From: Oleimicrobium sp037445575
GTDB lineage: Bacteria > Zhuqueibacterota > Zhuqueibacteria > JANLFK01 > Oleimicrobiaceae
Length of the DNA stretch: 64,000 bases
Assembly (NCBI GenBank): GCA_037445575.1
Contig: JBBIKH010000003.1
Location: 1-64,000, forward strand
Direction of reading: 5' to 3'
Position 1 is the first letter of the stretch; each line of letters begins with the position of its first letter. Shown in pieces: positions 42,159-51,700 of the stretch. Under the pieces are notes generated by a model. That model was not told the DNA's origin. It ran no database searches and was given only the letters and a program-made list of their open reading frames with translations. Position numbers and translations under genes: made by a program.

Positions 42159-42803
42159 ATGGACCTTCTCATTCGCAGGACAAAGCCGCTTGAGGTACAG
42201 ATTGATGAGTACCTCGACATCATCGTGAAAGGGGGGTTGGTCTTCAAAGAGGGCGTGAAGTGTTATTTGAAGCGCCGGTTGGCCGACTTTGAATCGCATC
42301 TGGAGCAACTGTCCGACATGGAGGATACCGGTGACCGGCTGCGGCGGGAAATAGAGACTAACCTTTACTCCCATACCCTTATCCCGGAATCCAGGGGAGA
42401 TGTGCTGGGTCTGTTGGAAAACGCCGACAGGGTCCTCAACCGCATGGCGGAGACGCTGCTGCAGTTTTCCGTGGAAAGTCCTGAGGTATGCGAAGAGTTT
42501 AGCCCCTTTTTCGTTGACCTTGCCGATTTTGCCATCTTGGCAGCAGAAGGGATGGTCAAAGCAATTCGCGCCTATTTCACCGATCTGACCTCTGTCCGCG
42601 ACCATATCAACCAAGTGCAATTCTATCGCAAAGAGACCAACAAAATGGCCGAGAAGCTGAAGCGCCAGGTCTTTGCGCACCAGTTGCGGCTGAGCCATAA
42701 GATCCACCTCCGCTACTTTGCGTACCATGTGGAGTTGATCGCCGAGGAGGCAGAGGACGTATGCGACAGGTTGTCCATTGCCACCATCAAGCGGTACGTG
42801 TGA
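42159..42803 (+). CDS. DUF47 (PhoU-like) regulator of Pit transporter
   Basis: 214 residues, all helical. LEVQIDEYLDIIVKGGLVFKEGV and DMEDTGDRLRREIETNLYSHTLIPESRGDVLGLLENADRVLN are the TIGR00153/DUF47 core, with the ExxxD metal-site pattern of PhoU proteins. Such proteins are encoded next to Pit transporters and adjust phosphate uptake. Here the pit gene starts ten bases downstream. Confidence 0.94.
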   Translation: MDLLIRRTKPLEVQIDEYLDIIVKGGLVFKEGVKCYLKRRLADFESHLEQLSDMEDTGDRLRREIETNLYSHTLIPESRGDVLGLLENADRVLNRMAETLLQFSVESPEVCEEFSPFFVDLADFAILAAEGMVKAIRAYFTDLTSVRDHINQVQFYRKETNKMAEKLKRQVFAHQLRLSHKIHLRYFAYHVELIAEEAEDVCDRLSIATIKRYV

Positions 42804-42813
42804 GAACGCGAAC

Positions 42814-43857
42814 ATGACCTCGTTCTACCTACTGGGCGGGCTCTTTTTGGGATGGTCACTCGGGGCCAATGACGCGGCGAATGTGTTCGGCACCGCTGTC
42901 GGGGCAAGAATGGTACGCTTTAAGACGGCAGCTCTCGTGGCGAGTGTCTTCGTGGTTCTGGGAGCTGTGCTAGGCGGGTCGGGGACCACGGAGACGTTGG
43001 TGGCCCTCGGCGCGGTCAATGCCCCGGCTGCCTCGTTCACCCTCACCGTGGTGGCAGGATTGACTGTCTTCTGGATGACGAAAGCCACGCTCCCGGTGTC
43101 CACTACCCAGGCGATCGTCGGCGCCATTGTGGGATGGAATTGGTTCACAAGCTCGCCTACGGACCGGGGCACCTTGGTCAAGATAGTTGCAAGCTGGGTC
43201 TTGTCCCCGGTGTTGGCAGCTCTGTTTGCTGTGGCGCTTTATTACATTTTCAAGGGCTATCTCAACAGGAGGCACATCCACCTGCTTCGCCTTGATGCAT
43301 ACACCAGAGCCGGACTCATCGCCGTTGGGGCCATCGGGGCGTACAGCCTGGGAGCCAACAATATCGCAAACGTGGTGGGAGTGTTCGTGCGGTCCTCGCC
43401 CTTTGTCGACATTAGCATCTCCGGGCCTCTTCACCTCTCAGGTGTGCAGCAGCTTTTCTTCCTGGGCGGCCTGGCCATTTCTCTCGGCATTTTTAGCTAT
43501 TCGTATCGCATGATGACTGCGGTGGGCAATGAGATCGTCAAGCTGACCCCTCTGCTGGCAATGATTGCGGTGTTGGCGCACGCTTTGGTGTTGTTGGTCT
43601 TTGCCTCCAAGGGATTGAAAGGCGCCCTCATGAGCCTTGGTCTGCCGTCTCTGCCGCTTGTGCCGGTCTCCAGCTCGCAGGCGATTGTGGGCGCCATCTC
43701 AGGGATTGGCATGCTCAAGAGTGCGCGTGTGGTCAACTACCGGTACCTTGGCAAGATCGTCATGGGTTGGGTGCTCACACCAGCGATAGCAGCAGCGGTA
43801 AGCCTTGTCGCCTTGTTCTTTGTGCAGAATGTGTTCCAACAGACCGTCGTGCGATAG
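42814..43857 (+). CDS. pit: Pit-family inorganic phosphate transporter
   Basis: 347 residues, about ten membrane helices in two inverted halves. The signature GANDAANVFGTAVGA occurs near the N-terminus and GANNIANVVGVF in the second half. LPVSTTQAIVGAIVGW and VPVSSSQAIVGAISGIG are the paired STT/SSQ loops. Low-affinity phosphate (or metal-phosphate) uptake across the inner membrane. I start at ATG 42814; an in-frame start at 42778 lies inside the DUF47 gene. Confidence 0.94.
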   Translation: MTSFYLLGGLFLGWSLGANDAANVFGTAVGARMVRFKTAALVASVFVVLGAVLGGSGTTETLVALGAVNAPAASFTLTVVAGLTVFWMTKATLPVSTTQAIVGAIVGWNWFTSSPTDRGTLVKIVASWVLSPVLAALFAVALYYIFKGYLNRRHIHLLRLDAYTRAGLIAVGAIGAYSLGANNIANVVGVFVRSSPFVDISISGPLHLSGVQQLFFLGGLAISLGIFSYSYRMMTAVGNEIVKLTPLLAMIAVLAHALVLLVFASKGLKGALMSLGLPSLPLVPVSSSQAIVGAISGIGMLKSARVVNYRYLGKIVMGWVLTPAIAAAVSLVALFFVQNVFQQTVVR

Positions 43858-43951
43858 TGGGCAGGACGAGCGCGGTGCCCATGGCCTGCGCGCCCCACAC
43901 GTGAGAGGGTGACGAGGGCAGAGTACCGAAGACAGGGGCTGCACGAACAGG

Positions 43952-43982
43952 CGTTGCCAACGGATGAGGCAGGTGGGCAACG
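43952..43982 (+). other. 7-bp hairpin between pit and porin genes
   Basis: CGTTGCC (43952-43958) pairs perfectly with GGCAACG (43976-43982). It lies in the 252-base gap (43858-44109), where no coding frame or clear promoter is seen. It could attenuate read-through or stabilise the upstream mRNA end. Confidence 0.35.
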
Positions 43983-44109
43983 AACGGGCGATTGGAGGGG
44001 GTAAGACGTTGCTTGGGCAGGGATTCCTTTTCAGGAGAGCGCCGCCAGAAGCCGCGGGATGGTGCTGTGCGGCAGTGATGAGTTTACCACAGCAAAGGAG
44101 GAAAGCAAG

Positions 44110-45363
44110 ATGAGACAGCAATGGCTTGTTGGACTCGTGGTGCTGCTCTTGGGCGCCGGGCATGCATTTGCCCAGGCTCCGGGTGTCCCAGGCGGAGACT
44201 ACTCTGTGCCCCTGGGCTCTGAAGCCAGAAACGGGAGGTTGGTGTTCCAGACGGCTGACGGCTCCTTCCGCTGGTGGTTTGATGCCCGGATTCAAGTGGA
44301 CGCCGCCTTCTACTTTAACAGCAAGAACCCAATGAGCGATGGGACGGTCTTTAGACGACTGACCTACGCCATGAAGACGGTCCTGTGGAAGAACTGGGAG
44401 ACCGAACTCGACGTGGACTTTGCCGAGGCGGTGCTGGACCTACGTGACATGTGGGTGAAGTACCGTGTGCCTGGCACGCACCTGTCGTTGCAGGCGGGCA
44501 ATTTCAAAGAGCCATTTGGTCTGGAGCGGCTCACCAGTTCCCGTTTGCTGACCTTTCTCGAGCGTGCTTCGGTCTCGAATGCCTTCCCGCTGGGCAGAAG
44601 AATGGGGGCAGCAGCGCGCTATTGGACTCGCTACGGCCAGATCACAGGCGCTATCATCGGGCACGAGGCCGGCACGCGCATCGACAAGGGCACCCGCGAC
44701 GAGGGGTACTCCACCAACCTGCGCCTGACCCTCGCTCCGATGAATAGGTACGGCAGGAACCTGCATCTTGGGGCAGCCTTTGCCTACAAGATCCCGGACG
44801 CCGTATCGGACCTTCCGGAGAATGCCATCGAGATCAATGCGCGGCATGAAACGTACGTGTCCGACCCGAAGCTACTCCACACCGGGGACATTCGCGACGT
44901 CAACTACTATCTCCGCTACGGCTCCGAGCTTATGGCGGTCTACGGTCCCCTCTTCCTGCAGGCGGAGGCGATGTGGACGACCGTGGAGCGTTGGTACAAC
45001 AAGCCGCAAGTGGACCTGAAAGGAGGGTACGCTTTCGTGTCGTGGATGGTCACCGGGGAGACGCGTGAGTACTACGTGGACGATGGTGAGCCAGGACCGG
45101 TGGAGGCGCCCAAACACGCTTGGGGAGCGTTGGAACTGGCCGCCCGCGCCAGCTTCCTGGACCTGAATGACCTCGGTGCGGGGATCCACGGGGGATCCTC
45201 CAAGCAACTGATGCTGGGCATGAATTACTATCCGAATCAGAGCATCAAGCTGCAGTTCAACTACTCGGTTGTCGACTTGGACGAATACGCGACGCGAAAG
45301 GGCAATCTGCTTGGCAATGACGACCATTGGTTCGTGCAGTTTCGCGTTCAGGCAACCTTCTAG
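44110..45363 (+). CDS. phosphate-selective porin O/P-family outer-membrane protein
   Basis: 417 residues. The signal peptide is cleaved near GHAFA/QAPG (residue 21). A beta-barrel of the OprO/OprP family (PF07396-like) follows: GRLVFQTADGSFRWWFDARIQVDAAFY, LWKNWETELDVDFAEAVLDLRDMWVKY, LQAGNFKEPFGLERLTSSR, and a final strand ending in Phe (VQFRVQATF), as outer-membrane insertion requires. It passes phosphate or polyphosphate across the outer membrane. The start ATG has AAAGGAGG eight bases upstream. It extends the DUF47/Pit system to the cell surface. Confidence 0.92.
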   Translation: MRQQWLVGLVVLLLGAGHAFAQAPGVPGGDYSVPLGSEARNGRLVFQTADGSFRWWFDARIQVDAAFYFNSKNPMSDGTVFRRLTYAMKTVLWKNWETELDVDFAEAVLDLRDMWVKYRVPGTHLSLQAGNFKEPFGLERLTSSRLLTFLERASVSNAFPLGRRMGAAARYWTRYGQITGAIIGHEAGTRIDKGTRDEGYSTNLRLTLAPMNRYGRNLHLGAAFAYKIPDAVSDLPENAIEINARHETYVSDPKLLHTGDIRDVNYYLRYGSELMAVYGPLFLQAEAMWTTVERWYNKPQVDLKGGYAFVSWMVTGETREYYVDDGEPGPVEAPKHAWGALELAARASFLDLNDLGAGIHGGSSKQLMLGMNYYPNQSIKLQFNYSVVDLDEYATRKGNLLGNDDHWFVQFRVQATF

Positions 45364-45380
45364 CAAGAGGAGGTGGCAGC

Positions 45381-45896
45381 ATGAGGAGAAAAGCAAACAT
45401 GCTTCTTATGGGCCTTTGGATCGGCCTGCTTTTCCTGGCCTGTTCTCGTGAGGCTCCACCGATTCAGGCCCCGGAGCCCCCGCCGCCGGAAGCCACTTAT
45501 GTGGTCCTGAATGAGATCTACTCCCGCGGCACAGCCTCGGACCCGGATTGGGTGGAGGTCTACAACCCATTCGATTCCGCGGTCAACCTGACCGGGTATC
45601 GGATCTACGACAACGCCGGCCAGAGCGGTACAAAGCCGAAGAAGGTCTTCCCCGCCGGGGTCGTGGTGCCGGCTCATGGATTTTATGTCATCGTAACCGA
45701 CAACACAGGCGACCCCTCAGATTTCGGCCTGTCAAGCGGCGGCGAGCAAATATGGCTGGAGGACAGCACCGGCACGATAGTTGACCAGGTGGGCTTCCCC
45801 GCCATGGAGGAGACGCAGTCCTACTCGCGTATTCCGGACGGTGGTACCAACTGGCAACTGGCCACCATTACCCGGGGTGGCCCCAATAGACCATAA
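45381..45896 (+). CDS. lamin-tail-domain lipoprotein
   Basis: 171 residues. A signal sequence with lipobox LFLAC (Cys near residue 21) gives a lipid-anchored product. After a proline-rich linker, one lamin-tail domain (LTD) fills the rest: VVLNEIYSRGTASDPDWVEVYNPFDSAVNLTGYRIYD through SYSRIPDGGTNWQLATITRGGPN. LTDs are small beta folds found on surface proteins and near extracellular nucleases and phosphatases. Close in sequence to both LTD copies of the 47063 gene, so the genes arose by duplication. It starts 17 bases after the porin stop, behind AGGAGGTGG. Confidence 0.9.
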   Translation: MRRKANMLLMGLWIGLLFLACSREAPPIQAPEPPPPEATYVVLNEIYSRGTASDPDWVEVYNPFDSAVNLTGYRIYDNAGQSGTKPKKVFPAGVVVPAHGFYVIVTDNTGDPSDFGLSSGGEQIWLEDSTGTIVDQVGFPAMEETQSYSRIPDGGTNWQLATITRGGPNRP

Positions 45897-45920
45897 CGGG
45901 GCCAACTCGGAGCTCTCGGA

Positions 45921-46718
45921 ATGACATTCGGCAAGGGCGCGGTGCTAGGTCCTCGGACGACAGAGGCTCGTCTCGTGGCAATTCTGGTTGGGGGCCTGGC
46001 GGTGCTCTCGTGTGCACGCGAGGAGCCCACCTCGCTCCCCCCCCAGGGGGACATCGCCACGCTGCACCCCGTGGCGACAATCGACGTCAGTCCGCCCATT
46101 GCCGAGGCTTCGGGCATCTGTTTTGACAAGAGGACCGGTTTGTTCTTGGTGGTGTCTGATGACCGCCCCGACATCTTTGCAGTGGACCTCAACGGGAGGG
46201 TGATCCGATCCATAGCCACGGCTTCTTCGGACCTGGAGGGGATCGCGACGAGCAAGGGGGGAGACACCCTCTTCGTGGTGGAGGAACGGCCCCAGCTCGT
46301 GGTGGGCCTGTCAAGAGAAGGAGAGCGGCTTTTCGCCTTTCCTGTCCGGGTGGCGACCGCCGAGAACCACGCCCTGGAGGGCATGACCCAGGATGCGTTT
46401 GGGAACCTGTTCATAGTCAACGAAAAGGATCCGCGGCTACTCCTCCTTTACCGTGGGTCGTCAGAAGTCAGGCGGGTGGAAATCCAGGCCTTTGCCGATC
46501 TCTCAGACGTTTGCTACGATGAGGAGGAGGACTGCCTGTGGCTCATCAGCGACGAATCGCTAAAGATCGGCAAGTTCACCACCGAAGGCGTGCTGTTACA
46601 AGAGTGGTTCATACCCTTCTCCAAGGGGGAAGGCATTGCCGTAGTGGGGCGTACCATCTGTGTGGTGAGAGACGGTGAGCCCAAGCTTTATCTGTTTGAG
46701 AAGCCCTCAGGGAGCTGA
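45921..46718 (+). CDS. SdiA-regulated-like beta-propeller lipoprotein
   Basis: 265 residues. Signal sequence and lipobox LAVLSC (Cys near 31). The rest has repeated four-stranded blade patterns: EASGICFDKRTGLFLVVSDDRPDIFAVDLNG, DLEGIATSKGGDTLFVVEERP, ALEGMTQDAFGNLFIVNEKDPRLLLLYRG and DLSDVCYDEEEDCLWLISDE. This is the SdiA-regulated/esterase-like phytase-type propeller family. Catalytic activity is not provable; in a phosphate cluster a phosphohydrolase is worth considering. It follows the LTD lipoprotein by 24 bases. Confidence 0.8.
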   Translation: MTFGKGAVLGPRTTEARLVAILVGGLAVLSCAREEPTSLPPQGDIATLHPVATIDVSPPIAEASGICFDKRTGLFLVVSDDRPDIFAVDLNGRVIRSIATASSDLEGIATSKGGDTLFVVEERPQLVVGLSREGERLFAFPVRVATAENHALEGMTQDAFGNLFIVNEKDPRLLLLYRGSSEVRRVEIQAFADLSDVCYDEEEDCLWLISDESLKIGKFTTEGVLLQEWFIPFSKGEGIAVVGRTICVVRDGEPKLYLFEKPSGS

Positions 46719-46726
46719 TCGGCATA

Positions 46727-46756
46727 CGGTCTGCAATACGCCGAGGTAGCAGACCG
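46727..46756 (+). other. perfect 8-bp hairpin after SdiA-regulated-like gene
   Basis: CGGTCTGC (46727-46734) pairs with GCAGACCG (46749-46756), starting nine bases past the stop. No T tract follows. The remaining gap (46757-47062) has no coding frame that looks real. Confidence 0.4.
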
Positions 46757-46847
46757 CAATTGGTCGCGCCGGGCCGGCAGGGGGCGAAATATCTGCCCTG
46801 CAATGCGGGCTGGCCTCCGGCGAGCGCGGGCAACAACGGAGTCTGGC

Positions 46848-46863
46848 TGGCAAGTGTCCTGCG
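46848..46863 (+). promoter_or_regulatory. weak sigma-54 promoter candidate
   Basis: TGGCA, six bases, CTGCG. The essential GG and GC are ten bases apart, but the -12 box matches only three of five positions. It lies about 200 bases before the LTD/T9SS gene and could give it separate control by the same NtrC-type regulator. Confidence 0.25.
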
Positions 46864-47062
46864 CAGCTGGCGGGGCAGAGACTAGCAAGCGGGGTGCGAT
46901 TTCCTTGATTGGCGAGGGGCACCGGAGAACGGCCGTCTGTTGAGGCATAAGGGAGCCGAAGTAGGCCCTTGAAACGAGGGCACGCAAGCTTATCAGCGCA
47001 AACAAACGTGCCAGCATAATGTTTGGCACGTGGAATCACCACAATTCATGGAGGAGGTAGCA

Positions 47063-48220
47063 ATGGGAAAGCTATGGTGTTGTGCAGCGGTTCTCCTGAT
47101 AGGAGGTCTGCTGACCGGCGTGGTGCTGGCGCAGTCGGCGATCGTGCTTAACGAGGTGTACTCACGGGGCACCAACGAGAACCCTGACTGGATTGAGCTC
47201 TACAACACCGATGTGCAGCCCGTGGATATTGCGGGGTTCAAGATCTACGACAGCGGCGGCAAAGGGGGCACTAAGCCGAAGAAGGAGTTCCCCGCTGGGA
47301 CCCTTGTGCCTGCCCTGGGCGTGCTGGTGGTCGTCACCGAGGACGGGACGGCCAGCGCCTTTGGCCTTTCCAGCAGTGGCGAGACGGTGTGGCTGGAGGA
47401 CGCCACCGGTACAGTCATCGACTCCGTTGCCTTCCCCGCCCTGGCGACGACCGAGTCGTATGCCCGCTACCCTGACGGCGGAGCGTGGCAGACGGTGGCG
47501 CGGGTGACGCAAGGTGCCTTGAACGGAGCTATCCGCATGAACGAAATCTACTCCCGAGGCACGACCACAGACCCGGATTGGATCGAGGTGTATAACGATC
47601 TTCCGGACAGTGTGGACATCAGCGGCTACAAGATCTACGACAACGCTGGGCAGGCGGGAACCAAGCCCAAGAAGGAGTTTCCGGCGGGGACCAAGATCCC
47701 GGGTAAGGGGGTCTTTGTCATCGTGACCGACAATACCGGTGCCGCCTCCGACTTTGGGCTCTCCAGCGGTGGCGAAAAGGTATGGTTGGAGGATGCGGCC
47801 GGAGCCGTGATCGACTCGGTGGCCTTCCCGGCCATGGAAACCACCCAATCCTACAGCCGCGTCCCGGATGGCGGGCCATGGCAGTTGGTCTCCACCATTA
47901 CCCGTGGCACCAGCAACGGGTCGCCGGTGAAAGTGTGGGACCGGCCGACAGCACCCACCGCGTATCACTTGGAGCAGAACTACCCCAACCCGTTCAATCC
48001 CACCACTTACATTGCGCTGCATCTGCCCAAGTCCACGCACGTGAACCTGAGCCTCTTCAACGTGATTGGCCAAAAAGTGCTGGAGGTCGTAGACGCTGAG
48101 ATGGCCGCGGGCGATCACCTATTGACCGTGGATGGGTCCCAGCTTCCGTCCGGCGTGTACCTGTACATGCTCCGCACGCAGGACTACACTGCCACCAGGC
48201 GGATGGTGCTCCTCAAGTAG
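47063..48220 (+). CDS. secreted protein with two lamin-tail domains and a T9SS type A sorting domain
   Basis: 385 residues. The signal peptide ends near VVLAQ (residue 23). LTD copy 1 (about 24-155, IVLNEVYSRGTNENPDWIELYN) and copy 2 (about 160-290, RMNEIYSRGTTTDPDWIEVYN) are strongly similar to each other and to the upstream LTD lipoprotein. The C-terminal 85 residues are a classical type IX sorting domain: LEQNYPNPFNPTTYI, LFNVIGQKV, LPSGVYLYML. It is therefore exported to the cell surface or medium. The start ATG has GGAGGAGGT upstream. Last gene before the terminator at 48268. Confidence 0.92.
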   Translation: MGKLWCCAAVLLIGGLLTGVVLAQSAIVLNEVYSRGTNENPDWIELYNTDVQPVDIAGFKIYDSGGKGGTKPKKEFPAGTLVPALGVLVVVTEDGTASAFGLSSSGETVWLEDATGTVIDSVAFPALATTESYARYPDGGAWQTVARVTQGALNGAIRMNEIYSRGTTTDPDWIEVYNDLPDSVDISGYKIYDNAGQAGTKPKKEFPAGTKIPGKGVFVIVTDNTGAASDFGLSSGGEKVWLEDAAGAVIDSVAFPAMETTQSYSRVPDGGPWQLVSTITRGTSNGSPVKVWDRPTAPTAYHLEQNYPNPFNPTTYIALHLPKSTHVNLSLFNVIGQKVLEVVDAEMAAGDHLLTVDGSQLPSGVYLYMLRTQDYTATRRMVLLK

Positions 48221-48267
48221 ATAGGGGGACTACGACAAACCCCCAGTGTTCTTGCCCCTGGAGATGG

Positions 48268-48307
48268 AAAGGCCGCGCGGCAGTCTCGCCTGCGGCCTTT
48301 TCCTTTT
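48268..48307 (+). terminator. strong intrinsic terminator closing the phosphate cluster
   Basis: AAAGGCCGC (48268-48276) pairs perfectly with GCGGCCTTT (48292-48300). An inner GGC/GCC extends the stem, and TTTTCCTTTT follows. A shorter GGGGG/CCCCC hairpin precedes it at about 48224-48245. Confidence 0.85.
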
Positions 48308-48674
48308 CGCACAAGGCGAAGCGGCGCAATCGGTTGTGGACCGAGACCGCCGGGGCTTTCTAAAAAATGCCCCCAAACGCACCCGACCAGCTGCCCACCG
48401 CACCTCCGTGCGTGAGCGATGATGGTGCCCTGCGTTCCCGACTAGCGCTTGTCGAGATGGTGCGGCCGGCAAGCCGCTATCTTCCGGCGGAGCTGGTGAG
48501 CGAAGGCTTTCCTTTGGCGCACGTGGATAGCCAGGGTAATGCGCTCTTGTGGCGCAAGGTCGGTGGCATCGCAGGGAGGCCCAGGGCGAGGCGCCTTCCG
48601 AAGGGAACGGACAGGGGTGCACGATAGGCCCGATGTTCCGGAAGCATCTGGCCCTCGCAGGCGCAAAAATGCTT
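48308..48674. other. intergenic region, no gene seen
   Basis: 367 bases between the terminator and the promoter of the C25 protease. Frames are open on both strands, as usual in GC-rich DNA, but none shows a plausible protein or ribosome-binding site. Confidence 0.4.
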
Positions 48675-48702
48675 TTGTAGATTGCCAAAATAGTAGTATC
48701 TT
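48675..48702 (+). promoter_or_regulatory. possible promoter of C25 protease
   Basis: TTGTAG (48675-48680), 16 bases, TATCTT (48697-48702), in a local AT-rich patch. The predicted start is near 48709, about 82 bases before the ATG. Confidence 0.4.
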
Positions 48703-48790
48703 TTCAACCGTGTTGGGAAAAAACGCCGGCCACCGAAAGGGGACTAGCGGAGGGCTGACAGAGGGGGGCGGCAGATGCAGCCCGGAGAAG

Positions 48791-51700
48791 ATGAGGAACA
48801 TTCGTTTACAAAGCGTCGCTATGCTGGGGCTGTTCTGGCTCGTGGCCAGCTCTGTGGCGAGTGAGCGCCCCCTGCGCATGGTGGAGCGGGGACAGACCTA
48901 CGCCGTCCTCGAATGGGAAGCCCCGTCCTTGCGCTTTGAGCCCGTCAGTGTGCCGGGGCAGACGGTGTATCTGCCCAAGCTTGGGGATTTGCCACTCCAT
49001 GTAAGGGAGGGTGGCCTCGTGCTGCCGGTCGCGGGGATCGCAGTGGAGATCCCTGCCGAGGCAACCGTAAGCCTGGTTGTGGAAGACAGCAACTCCGTGC
49101 CCGTGCCGGGCCTCTATCACCCGGTGTCTGCGACAGTGGTCCAGGAGCAGGGCCCGGAAGGGATCAGCCGAATGAGCTACCGTTTTGGGGCCTACGCGGA
49201 GGGGAGCCAGGGTGCCGGGATGGCTGAGGGAGCCTTTGCGGAGGTCAGCGACAGGGCCAACGTGGCCGGCCACCACTTGGTCAGAGTGGCCCTTTACCCC
49301 CTGCGCTACCAGGGAGCCACCGGCAGGAGTCGCTTGGTGGACAGAGCGCGTGTGCGCGTCCGATGGCAGCCGGCAGAGGCTTCGGTAGCACCGCACCCCC
49401 CGGGCGACGACGTGCAGCGGCTCATCCGCGAACTCCAGCGCAAGCCAACACCGGCCTATTCCTCACTCCAAAAGTCTTCTTCCGATGTCTATCGCTGGTA
49501 CGATCCGTCTCAGCCCTATTGCAAACTGCTGCTGGTCGAAGAGGGTCTGTACGCGGTGCATGGGCGCGACCTGTACGATCTGGGCCTGATGCCAGGCGGC
49601 GTAATGAGCAGTAGCCTCCGCCTCTACCACCGCGGCGCCGAGGTGGCCATCCACGTCTCTGATGGGGGGGACGGCACGTTTGATGCAGAAGACCTGCTCG
49701 TGTTCCCTGCGCAACGGAGAGCTGGGGATAGCACATACTACGCCGCACAGTCTGACACCAACGTCTATTGGCTCACCTGGGGAGGGGAAAGTGGCCGCCG
49801 CCTCGTCCTTACGCCTGCGGACCCGACTGGGCAAGGAGGCATGTATTGGTTCCCCGAAACTTTGCACGTGGAGCTTGACCGCCAGTACTACTCCGGTGAT
49901 AGCGATGCGGATGTGCACAACACTTTTGTCGCTCCAGGAGAGGGGTGGGTCTGGCATTTTTTCCATCCGGGCGATTCCCTCGCCGTGCAGGTGCCACTTC
50001 CGGATTTGGCATGGGAGGGGGATAGCCTTCGTTTGACCGTGCTCCTCAGGGGCACCACGCTGGATCCCGTGAACCCTGACCATCATACGCGACTTTGGTG
50101 CAACGGGCGCTTGGCAGCTGACGTCTGGTTTGACAATCGCCAGCGCGTCGTGGTCACAGCCAAGCTCCCTGCAGAGGAGTTCCGTAGGCAGAACGAGCTG
50201 GCGATTACCTCGGTGGAGAATACCGGCGCCACCATCGACCAGTTCTATTTGGACTGGATCGAATTGATCTATCCGCGCCGGCCACGGGCGATAGACGGGG
50301 GGTTTGTGGGCCACATCCCCGTGGACGGATCCACGCAGGACGTGGCGATTACGGGCTTTGCTTCGGACAGTATCCTGGTGGTGGACGTCGGCAAGGGGGC
50401 GTTGTTGACCGATCTGAACATTTCCAGCGCCTGGTGGGGGCGGTTTGTCGTGCTCTCTGGTGGCTACCACGACGGCAACCGCGCCGAGATCTGGCTGGAC
50501 GACCAGCTGTTATGGAGCGGGGGCAGAGGCCATAACCTGGTGGTCATGGACGACCAGACCGGGCAAGTGGTGGGCAAGATGCGCTTTGATACGTACGCCT
50601 CCCAGGCAGAGGCCGATAGCATGGCGGCTTACGTGGAACGGTTGCCGGCCGGCGCAGTGGTGCTGGCTGCTATCCGCGACGAGGGAAGCGTGGCCATGAC
50701 CCCACGCGCGTACAGTGCCTTGGAGAGCCTGGGGAGCGCCTTGTGCCGCCAGGTGGGGGTGCGCGATTCCTGGGCTCTCATCGGGCGCAAAGGCGCCTCG
50801 CCAGGTACTGTGCCTGAAGCTTTGCGTCCTGCACACTCGGGGCCGGTGCGCCTCACCCAGGTCATCGCGTTCCAGGAAGGGGGCGCAGGGATCTCCGTAA
50901 CCTTCGGGGGTGCGGACCGCGGCACAATGTACGTGATGGCTGCCGAGGTCAGTGCACTAAAGAGGCCCGCGCGCCTAGTGCTCGACCAGCCCTCACAACT
51001 TCGTTCACCGCACAATGGGGCCGACTACCTGGTGATCACCCATCCCCGCTTTGCCGCTCCTGCCGCGGAACTTGCTGCGTTCCGCCGCCAGCATAACGGG
51101 ATGGCGACAAGCGTGGCACTCATCGAGGATGTCTACGATGAGTTCACCTACGGCCTGGCCGAGCCTGAGGCCATCCGTCTGTTTGTCAGCTACGCAACCC
51201 AGTTCTGGCGGGTGGCTCCCTCGTTTCTTCTGCTTTTCGGCGACGCCTGTTGGGATCCGAAGGGTCTGTTGGCGGAGACGGTGAAAAAGGACTATGTGCC
51301 CACCTTTGGCAACCCGGTGAGCGACGCCTGGTTTGCTTGCCTGGACGGACCCGATGACGTGGTGCCGGATCTCTTCGTGGGACGCATCCCGGCGGAGACG
51401 CCAGAGCAGGCCGAAAGCATAGTGCAAAAGATCATCGCCTACGAGCAGGACCTTACCCCGGCGGCGTGGAGAAAGCGCGTGCTCCTCATCAACGGCGGCT
51501 TTGATACCTGGGAACAGCAACAGTTCGGGCAACAGTCGCGCCTGCTTGCCGATTCGATTATCGCGAAGCCGCCGGCCTCCTGCCTACCCCTGGTCATCAG
51601 CAAGACGTCGCAGGGCTATTTCCAGGGTGAGCACCGCGACGACATTCTTGCGGCCATAAATGACGGGGTGCTGTGGACCAACTTTGTTGGGCACGCGGCA

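Noticed and set aside
47015..47045. Sigma-54 site at TTTGGCACG just before the LTD/T9SS gene
   Set aside because: The -24 box is perfect (TGGCACG), but the -12 position reads ATCAC instead of TTGCA, so the essential GC is missing.
48230..48688. 152-codon minus-strand frame before the C25 protease
   Set aside because: It runs through the intrinsic terminator at 48268-48307 and its translation is Arg/Pro/Ser-rich noise.
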